This document shows, piece by piece, positions 13,401-21,306 of a DNA stretch of 64,000 nucleotides. This stretch comes from Saururus chinensis. Its lineage: Eukaryota > Streptophyta > Magnoliopsida > Piperales > Saururaceae. Both the position numbers and the translations under genes were made by a program. Location of the stretch: contig CP141141.1 in assembly GCA_035235625.1 (NCBI GenBank), positions 15,683,968 through 15,747,967 on the forward strand. The letters run 5' to 3'. Below the pieces are notes generated by a model. It was not told the DNA's origin, searched no databases, and was given only the letters and a program-made list of their open reading frames with translations. Numbering within the stretch: position 1 is the stretch's first letter; each line of letters starts with the position of its first letter.

Positions 13401-14149
13401 GTGATGAACTCATTCTATGTAATTGATTTGTTTATTGAATGTTGGTAGAAAATTTAATTTCAAAATAGGTTTATTTTTATATACAGATCGAACTCAATTC
13501 AAGCTAGGCTTGTCATTGTAATAGAATAAGTTCAAGCTCAAGTTCAAGTTTGAGCTCATATTTTTGGTTTGAGTTGAGTTTGAACTAATAAGTTCACACC
13601 TGTTCAAGCCTCGAGTCGAGTTCAAGCCAATTCCGGCTTTGAATTTGAGCTGCATAAGGCAAAAACCCGACTAGACTCGGCTCATCAGCACCCCTAGGTG
13701 TCTCTAAAGAGAGAAAGAGATGCACAAAAAACACATTAAATATTGAATCGGGAATATTTTTATTACTATTGACATGGGTCTTACTCAATACACAATCTCC
13801 TGTCACTGATACTCAGAATTAAAACGAATGGTGAGTGTAAAATGGATCGCCTATGTGAGTTCCAGTAATGTAAAATGACAATTCACCACTGTTCTAGCTA
13901 TTGGACTGTACTTTTCTGTACCGACCAACAACAACAAAATCTCTCACAGGCACTTTGCCGATGCCAGGCCAATAATTTAGATCAACCATAACAGAATTGC
14001 CGTACTGAAACACACAATCTAAAGATGCCGAAACTGGGTATCGAAGATGGGATCAGATGAGGCCGGAGTGGAGGATAAAGATACCTGAGGGAGCGATTGG
14101 AGAGGTTGAGGGATCCAGAAGATCTCGCGGCTTTCAAGATGCGATCCAT
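7447..14149 (-). CDS. LRRC40-like leucine-rich-repeat protein, 3' part missing
   Basis: The first methionine codon is at 14149-14147, and the product begins [20 protein letters not shown], typical of plant LRRC40-like intracellular LRR proteins. Thirteen exons follow with consistent phase and GT-AG ends: 14149-14085, 12125-12062, 11950-11814, 11678-11592, 11426-11351, 10645-10571, 10457-10388, 10301-10224, 9070-9010, 8895-8817, 8086-7996, 7677-7617 and 7517-7447. They encode 338 residues of repeated LRR units with L-x-x-L-x-L and N-x-L patterns. I recall family members of roughly 580-600 residues, so the C-terminal LRR block is absent. Intron 13 ends at an acceptor exactly beside Ty3 element 1, so the gene is probably interrupted or truncated there. 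The remaining exons could lie left of the window. Transcripts may still start normally. The family is cytoplasmic, with a poorly known role. Confidence 0.88.
9400..9460 (+). repeat. Possible RTE LINE or Au-like SINE 3' tail in LRR intron 8
   Basis: The motif AATCCCACATAGCTGGGATA followed by a TGATGATGATGA tail resembles the 3' ends of plant RTE LINEs and related SINEs. Only the tail is recognisable, inside the 1.15-kb intron 8 of the LRR gene. Confidence 0.4.
10731..10980 (+). repeat. Retroelement-like fragment with GATGAT tail in LRR intron 5
   Basis: The short open frame here is unlikely to be a gene. The segment ends in a GGGACAACG motif and a (GAT)n tail, like the 3' ends of RTE-type LINEs or SINEs. 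It lies within LRR intron 5, which also carries GGGTCGGGTT motifs at about 11063 and 11224. Confidence 0.35.
12305..13697. mobile_element. Non-autonomous hAT-like element in LRR intron 1
   Basis: The element has imperfect terminal inverted repeats. The left end reads TGGGGTGCTAACGAGCCGAG, and the right end, reverse-complemented, reads TAGGGGTGCTGATGAGCCGAG. It is flanked by the 8-bp duplication GTGTCTCT at 12297-12304 and 13698-13705. An 8-bp duplication with a T/CAGGGGTG-type terminus is characteristic of the hAT superfamily. Subterminal DNA is rich in GAGTCGAG/CTCGACTC-like motifs and the interior is AT-rich. No transposase was seen. It expands LRR intron 1 from about 0.57 to 1.96 kb. Confidence 0.85.
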
Positions 14150-14480
14150 GCCGTCAGACCTAGATGAAAATCTACTACGCTACTATGGTTTCTTCCCGTT
14201 GTCGTTGCATCCCGTTCATTAGAGGAGAGAAATGGAAGATGGGTATTTGAGTTTGTTGAAGATGGATATCTCTCTCTTTAGTGTCTGGTGGGCGGGTCTG
14301 GGTGGCTCCCGCCCAGAGGGAAATCCAACAGCTACAGCGGTGAAAGAAAGAGAACTGCAGGAAGGAACACACGGAAACAAAAGAGAGATCTTCCGAAGGG
14401 AATATGGAATCCGTTGGACGGTAGTAACGAGTCTATTTCCCCCGAAAAAAAACACGCTTAGAGACCCCACCACACAAATA
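14150..14480 (-). promoter_or_regulatory. Presumed 5' UTR and promoter side of the LRR gene
   Basis: This is a CT-rich stretch (on the minus strand) directly upstream of the LRR start codon. Short open frames on both strands overlap each other and show no family similarity. No TATA element could be placed with confidence. Confidence 0.4.
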
Positions 14481-14624
14481 TAACATGCATCTTTATTACA
14501 GCTCGGTATCCCCGCACCCCTCTATAATTTTATTTGCCTAATAACTAAAAATTTTTAGATATTTTTTTAGGTGGTATTTTATGTTAAATAAAATTGATTT
14601 AAACAGTGGTATTAAGTCTAAGTT

Positions 14625-14910
14625 AAATTTTACATATTGTGACGGTGACCTCCACCTCCCATAAGGAGTTTTTAAAGTTTTTAAGTTTTGTGGCGGGGGT
14701 ACCTTCTATAAATAAAATTACATTATATAGAAAACAAAGGCCCTTGTCAATATCTGCATATTATGGCGGTGACCTCTCCATGCCAGAAACCATCTAGAAG
14801 TTTAAAAAAATTTATGAAAGTTTCTTGGGGGGATACTATTCATAAAATAAAACTTATTTGCACGAAGACCATAGTTCTCCGTCAAATTTTACATATTTTG
14901 GCGGTGACTA
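14625..14910. repeat. Tandem repeat, about 128-bp period
   Basis: Two diverged units plus the start of a third each begin with a version of TTACATATT followed by GGCGGTGAC (near 14630, 14757 and 14886). Each full unit contains an AAGTTTxxAAA run and a later G run. The array ends against the LTR-like unit starting at 14912. Confidence 0.6.
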
Positions 14911-14911
14911 C

Positions 14912-16861
14912 TATCACGCCCTGGCACCCTCTCGACTCGAGCCGAACTGGTCCAAGGGCCAGTCGAAGAAAACAAGGGCAACAGGATTGTTAGTTTAACA
15001 CGTTGCAAAAGTCTTAACCCCTCTAGCGGGTAATTTATATTCACGAAGTCGCGCACCTTAAGTCCTTTGTACAATAGAAATAAGGTAAAAATAAAAGAGG
15101 ATAACATTTCTGAAATAAGTCCTCAAACTTAGCCCACATAATTAATGTCTTGAGCCTAAACATAGCGCTCGAATCAGAAAATATTAGATAAGTCTAAAAG
15201 TATTAGATAAACACGAGTCTAAAACATAATCATCCATACAAAGTGTTCTATAATCATGATAGTATAAATCAGAAGACAAAATAAAGTACTAAGGTATCCC
15301 CACACCTATTCCCACATATATCCCACTTGTCCCTCATACAAGGAATCTTGATCAATTACATGTCATATCATGCAGCCCTAAAACAAAACACAGAAAAAGG
15401 GGTGAGTAAAACTCAGTAAGGTTTGAAATGCAGTAACATTAATTAGAAATAACCACGACACATCAACATGGTAATTCATATCCACATTTCTCATAATATC
15501 TTTATTTCTAATTAATTCCCTTACTATATCCCTATTTACCCATAAGTAATCATCCTGGATAATAAGTGATTCTCACTCAATCACATCATGCACAAATATC
15601 ATATATAACCTGCATGAGTAGTGTCTATAACACACATTCAGATCATGCATAATAAATCATTCTCCTTCATGACATTCAACTTGCATAACACGTGTCTCCA
15701 ATGCGTAATCACATAATGCATATTCATATCATTTATCCATAGATCATTCACTCTACACGATAAGGGTCTTAATCACACAATACTAAATTATGCATAATAT
15801 ATCATATTCACATGCGTCACATAATCTCAATTATCCTTACACAACCTATGTAACCAAGGGCACAGCAAACAAGAAGCATCTCCAGGAAAGGGGAGGGTTT
15901 TGTCTGTCATCTTCTGGTGCAAGAAGAGGAATGTGCGATGGCTAGAGGAGGCTCCGTTTGCTGTCTCCAGATCTGAAGGGAGGACGCCCAGAAATGAACA
16001 ACCCCAAACATCGTCACTTCTCAGGACATCAAGAGAGTAAGTGTTTATGACCTCCCGTTTTAATTATAAAATGCATGTGCTAAATTAGGATGTGTGTTAT
16101 GTTATGATCCGTCATGTTTTTTTATGCTATGCCTTAATATGTTAGGTTTTAATATGCATGGATTTTGAGGTGTTCCGTCTCACTCTAGGGTAGAGTGAGA
16201 TGTGTAGTGTGTGTGTTTGGTATTGGTTCAGTGATAGAGCGAGACCTGTGATTGTGTTCTATCTCATTCTGGGGTAGAGTGAGACTTTGTGTGTGCGTGC
16301 AGTCTCAGCTTAGTGATAGAGCGAGACGTGTGATGCGTGCGGTCTCGGCTTAGTGGTAGAGCAAGACATATGTATGTGGTTTGGATCTGCTTTGGGGTAG
16401 AGTGAGGCATGTTATGGTGATCATGTGGTGCTCGTCTCTATGATAGAGCAAGATATGTGTTGTCGGTGTTTTATGGGTTTTCGTACAACCCCGATTAAAT
16501 ATTTGAGTATACGTATATATTGTCATACGATTTGATGTATGTAGTAGCCAATAGGTAAAACTACATACGGATCCGATCGTATCAGAGTAACATCGTGAAT
16601 GTTATCTGATAAGTACATAGGCAACCAACGGCAAGGCAACATTGGCCTGATTCGAAATAGATTCATAATTTGGTTTGTTTTGGCCTACACGTAACAGAGC
16701 ACTAAAGATCTGTAGTGCGTAGAGGAACGTGAGACTCTCGCACTCAAAGTCCGCCACTCCTGGCTGTTGGTTTTGATTTTTAATCATTTTTGGGATAGCA
16801 CGGAGTGCGGGCTATCTTGTGAACCCCTGGCTCAGGTCAATTTCCGGGTCGGGGTGTTACA
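14912..16861 (-). mobile_element. LTR-like non-coding unit A
   Basis: Read on the minus strand, the unit starts TGTAACACCCCGACCCGG at 16861 and finishes GGGCGTGATA at 14912. These are the TG and (mutated) CA termini common in plant LTRs. It includes a TACTGAGTTTTACTCACCCC signature (minus strand, about 15412-15393) often found in such repeats. No pol domain was found. It abuts unit B exactly at 16861/16862. No clean target duplication was seen. Confidence 0.5.
16165..16465. repeat. Degenerate minisatellite with TAGAGYGAGAC core
   Basis: About six or seven diverged repeats alternate forms of GGGTAGAGTGAGAC and GTGATAGAGCGAGAC, spaced roughly 40-50 bp apart with T/G-rich linkers, inside unit A. 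Confidence 0.65.
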
Positions 16862-18422
16862 AGATTAGATCATGTCAGTTCCCATCAAATTATATTAAAT
16901 CATAATAGATCAGATCGGAAAATATCAGATTAAACATAAATTTTCATAGCTTATTGGATCATATTAGATCAAAGCATATTGAAATGCAGTGGATCAGAGC
17001 ATAGCATATATTTTAAACAACACTTGCATTCATATAATTATATATCTTAATTAATATAATAATATTAATAAGTAAGATACACATGCATATAAACTGAATT
17101 AAATCGAAAAGTCAGAAATGCTTACTCCCCAGTAATTCTGGAAGTTGTAGTGTTCAGTGTTGCTCGTTTCCTCTAGGCGTCCTCCCCTTCAGGCCTAGAG
17201 ATGGCAGGCAGAATCTCCTCTAGCTCTGAAAGGTGGCGAACATTACCTCTCTTTAACCCGGGACATTTCACACTTCCCACACTCGTAAGCGGCAGACAAA
17301 ACTTCTCCTACCCAAAGACATTTTCTCTCTCTATGCGCCCATAGGCGATAGACATACCTTTCCCTTACCCAGAGACTCTTTCCATTTTCTGAGCCAATAG
17401 GCTACAGACAAAACCTCCCCTTAACCCGGGGATGTTTTCTCACTGCGTAGCCCTTTGGTGAAGAATGGTGCCTCCCTTACTGTAGGCTACTTTCCTCATT
17501 CTGGCCCGATGACAGAGGACAAAACCTCCTCATGCTCCAGGTCATTTCTCTCTCCTTGAGGCTCTAGGATGACGGGAAAAGTCTCCTCTTACCCTGGGGA
17601 TTTCCCCTTTATAAAATTACCAACTCGAGGAATGAACTCTTCCATTGCATAGAGCACCCTTAAATTAGCTAAGAACGCTTTTTGAACAGACAAAAACGGA
17701 CTCAGAATGAACTTGAAAACTCCCCTCGAAGTTTGGACGGAAATTGGAATTTATAGGGGAAGGCGTGAGAACAAATGGCGGAAAAGGGTACGTGTGCACA
17801 GACGCGTGCATGTGTTGTGCATCCATTGGACCATGTACATGGTTAGTGCGCACATGACTAGCGTGAGACGTGCGGTGTTGTCATGCGTATGTCACCCGGT
17901 CGACAGTGCGATCGCGTTGGCCCCATGTCACGCGGACGACCATGATCGCATGACCCCACCTTGCGTGGCACTGCATGGCTTACACGCCATCTTCTATTTC
18001 GGCAGCACTGCTAGGCTCGTGCCACTGACATCATATATTTCATCTTTTTCTTAATATTTTGTTATTATTTTACTCAAATACAATTCTAACTTTAAAATGC
18101 GATAACTTCTTATCCCGAAATCGGGATCACGCGTTCTTGGTACCGATAGACTCGTATTGACGAACTCTTCGAAACTAGACCTCACATGGGTAAGTTATTC
18201 TACACTTTATATGTGGGTCCCACCTATATGACACATTTTTTGAGGTCATAATTTTCCCTCCCGACCTCCGTTTTCCATATTCCTAGAATCATTACACTAG
18301 TTACTTCGAACTCTACCCATAATTAGAGATTTCATCCTTTGAGACCCCCTAAAACTTAATTAAAATTATATAATTACCCCTAACCTTTTGGGTTAAGCGT
18401 AATCCGAACACGGGGTGTTATA
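16862..18422 (-). mobile_element. LTR-like non-coding unit B
   Basis: Read on the minus strand, the unit starts TATAACACCCCGTG at 18422, a TG-to-TA variant of the plant LTR start TGTAACACCCCG. It shares a segment of about 115 bp (17115-17232) with unit A (about 15930-16045), in inverted orientation relative to A. It contains the 56-bp tandem array. No coding domain was recognised, and the open frame at 17707-18054 has no family similarity. Confidence 0.5.
17175..17620. repeat. Minisatellite, about 56-bp period, seven to eight copies
   Basis: Diverged copies carry forms of GGCGACAGACAAAACCTCCC, followed by TTACCC and GGGGAT and then a CT-rich stretch. Unit starts fall near 17225, 17286, 17342, 17398, 17457, 17510 and 17567. 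It lies inside LTR-like unit B. Confidence 0.7.
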
Positions 18423-19200
18423 ATAATGATGTTTATATTTACATAGGTTGAGTAGGGATTACCATACTTGATCATGTAGGATGTGTATGGATTGTAATAC
18501 TTGAACATGCAAGATGTGTATGGATTGCTATACTTGATCATGCAGGATCTATATAAATTATGACATTTGAATGCACATGTATTGCTTATGGATATGTGAA
18601 TGACTTATTTTCATTGGTTATATATGAGAGATTTGATGCGCTCTTGTATTGTTAACATTGATTTGAATGCATTTGAAGCTTTGATTCTCCAAGATTATAT
18701 TTTGATATTAATGTGAGCTTTATGTTTTCAAATCCTTACTGAGCTAAGCTCACCCCGTTTGTATGATTTTATTTTGGGGATGCATGGTTGTATCATGCAG
18801 GTGCGCTCAGGATGACTTATTTTACGAGTATAGAAAAAGTTAAATATATTGAGTGGGGGATACTCTACATGTGATGGGATATAATTATGTTTACTTTGAT
18901 GTAACTTGTAACTTAACTTTGATACTTCACATGTTTATGGTGAGCCTTGTTGATGGCATGGACATGCCTTTTAGAATTGAGACTTATTATGTTCTTTAAA
19001 GATTATGTGGGTATGTTAATGACTATGAGACTTTTAATTAATTTATTTTATCTTCCATTAATTTTTTTTATACAAAAGAAGTATTGTGTACTTCGATTTA
19101 GCCTAATTTTGGGTTAGTTTCCACTTCATCGTGTCATCATCATCTCTTCTTGAACCGGGTTCAGGTTAAATGGGGCATGGTGAAGTGTGACATATATCTT
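18423..19200 (+). mobile_element. LTR-like non-coding remnant C
   Basis: The remnant carries CTTACTGAGCTAAGCTCACC (about 18737-18756) and a GTGAAGTGTGACA terminus near 19192, both typical of plant LTR repeats. It also has three diverged 33-bp repeats of GATGTGTATGGATTG type at about 18455-18550. The signature is in plus orientation, opposite to unit A. Confidence 0.4.
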
Positions 19201-19601
19201 GTTGATGTTGGCCCGATCCGAAAAATATTAATTAATATTTTTATTCTTTTAAAAACTTTCTTCAAAAGGAATGAGATGTTCTGTTGTTATTTAGTTTTAT
19301 TGGTTGCATACTATTTAAGTGAGGACTAACGTGTCTAGGACGTTGATAGGCGATTGATGATGACATTAGACTAGTAAGATCTAGTTTATTGCTTTTATAA
19401 TTTTACAAATAATTTAATTTTTTAACGTGATTGCCAACTTTACTTAATTATTTATTTTCAGATAGATGATAGACTTGTACTTAGAGGGTTAATATATTTT
19501 TTATGAAATTTTTATAATATAATAATATCATATATTTTGATGTTCGTATTTATAAACTCCAGTTATAATGACCTAAATATGTAATTGAATAAATTTTTTT
19601 A
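19201..19601. other. AT-rich spacer
   Basis: No gene or clear repeat is visible. The stretch ends in the T run that forms the left target duplication of the MULE derivative. Confidence 0.5.
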
Positions 19602-20659
19602 GGGAAAATTATATAAATTATAATTAAAAAATTATTTACCAAAATAAACCACTTTGGGAAATATTTCCCAAAGTGGTGTTCATTTTTGCCAGCAGGCGCC
19701 AGCCAAGCAACTGGTGCTTGCGTGGCTTTTTTTTTATTTTTAAGTTGATTTCGTTGTTTAGAAGGACGAATTGGTTTTAAGCCGATTTCATCCTTCTAAA
19801 CGACGAAACCATTTTAACTTGAGCCGGTTTTGTCGTTCTGAATGACGAAACTGCCACATTTGTCCCATTTCGGCCTTCGGTTTGCCTTCGATCGACAACA
19901 ATGCTGATTTTGTCGTTCTAAACGACGAAATCAAAATAATTTTTTTTTAAAAAACTATTTGAAACTAACTTTATCACGTGTCCCTGTTCATTCATTCAAA
20001 ACAAACACAATATATACACAATTGCATTCATTCTACCTATTTCATGCATAACAAATATAACATTAAAGTACATCATAGACGAGTATCAAATATATTACAT
20101 CACAAGTCGAAAAAATATTTAGTTTAAAATAAATATATAAAAAAGTAATGTCATAATCTCCTACGTCCTCGACCTCGTCCTACTCTTTCGTAGGAATGAG
20201 TGCAAAATTGGCGCGATTAAAATGGGGGCCAACGGCAAAGGCGGCGGGGAGGAGGAGGCAGGACAGTGGCGGGCCGGAGGAGGTGGAACTGGCGACGGGC
20301 CGGACGACGGAAGCAGCGGTGGAGTGGAACGCTGGATCGGCAGGAAGAAATGATTAGAAATGAGACTAGATGTGGAGAGGATTCACGACTAAAACGATGA
20401 TGATTTCATCGTTATGAACGACAAAATCAACTTAAACTTTATTCATCGTTTAGAACGGCAAAATCAGCTTAAGTTGATTTCGTCGTTCATAACGACGAAA
20501 CCGGGTCAAGTTAAACGGTTTCGTCATTTAAAAGGACGAAATTGGCTTAAAACCACTTTTGTCATTCTAAACGACGAAATCAACTTAAAAATAAAAAAAT
20601 AAGCTTGGCAAAAAGGATTTGGTAAATATTTTTAAAATTATTATTTATATAATTTTTCC
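19602..20659 (-). mobile_element. Non-autonomous MULE derivative
   Basis: Terminal inverted repeats begin GGGAAAATTATATAAAT (left) and GGAAAAATTATATAAAT (right, reverse-complemented) and remain alignable for about 45 bp. An 8-bp direct repeat TTTTTTTA flanks the element (19594-19601 and 20660-20667). The left half (about 19960-20190), reverse-complemented, matches the right end of the PMD-carrying MULE at about 46265-46560, including the last codons of its second gene. It is therefore an inverted, internally deleted relative. It carries about nine palindromes of the GATTTCGTC/GACGAAATC type near its ends and a GC-rich patch at 20190-20340. Confidence 0.85.
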
Positions 20660-21093
20660 TTTTTTTATATTTAAAAAACATATCACTCATGGTTTGTTAC
20701 GTGTCCTTTATTAAAAAAAAATTAAAATCTAAGTTATTACAAATATTACAAAACTTCTAATATATTTGATAAGAATTCTCCAATTTATTTGGTTCTATTG
20801 AACATGTTTCTCTATATACTATATTCCTTATTTATTATACATATGTGTATATACTTGTTTATAATTTTTTTATTATATAAATGCATATTTAAAATAATAT
20901 TTATATACTAATAAAAACAATGGACATATGCATCATTAAAAACATCAAAAATTAATTTAATAATAATATTATATTATGAATATTCATCCCAATCGTTATT
21001 AACCAGTTCAGCCAACCTTGAGCTGAGTATCCTAATTCGAGTTCGGACACCAATCCGGACAGAAAAACCGCATCCCCAGTACACAAAAGATAC
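20660..21093. other. AT-rich spacer upstream of CBSX5
   Basis: AT-rich DNA without recognisable genes. It changes abruptly near 21000 to the GC-rich promoter side of the CBSX5-like gene. Confidence 0.5.
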
Positions 21094-21210
21094 ATGGCCT
21101 CCTCCCAGGCCACTCACCAGCCCCGTTCCAGTCCCCGACACGCCACCTGTAACCCCTCCCTCTCCTCCGCCGTCCCGTGGACCCACACTCCCCTGTCCGT
21201 ACCTTCCGCC

Positions 21211-21217
21211 TATAAAA
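21211..21217 (+). promoter_or_regulatory. TATA box of CBSX5-like gene
   Basis: TATAAAA lies 96 bp upstream of the start codon at 21307, in otherwise GC-rich DNA. This would give a transcription start near 21240 and a 5' leader of about 65 nt. Confidence 0.65.
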
Positions 21218-21306
21218 ATCAAAATCCGTACCTCTCCTCCCAGCGGCAGCAGCCTCCCCGCCACCGAAGCATTTCCTCCCCTTCCCCACCGCACTTTGCA
21301 GCTTGC

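Noticed and set aside
17707..18054. Open frame of 115 codons in LTR-like unit B
   Set aside because: No recognisable domain, and it lies within a repeat unit with LTR-type ends.
21094..21306. Upstream in-frame extension of CBSX5 exon 1 from 21094
   Set aside because: It would place the TATA box inside the coding region, and the family N-terminus starts at the ATG at 21307.
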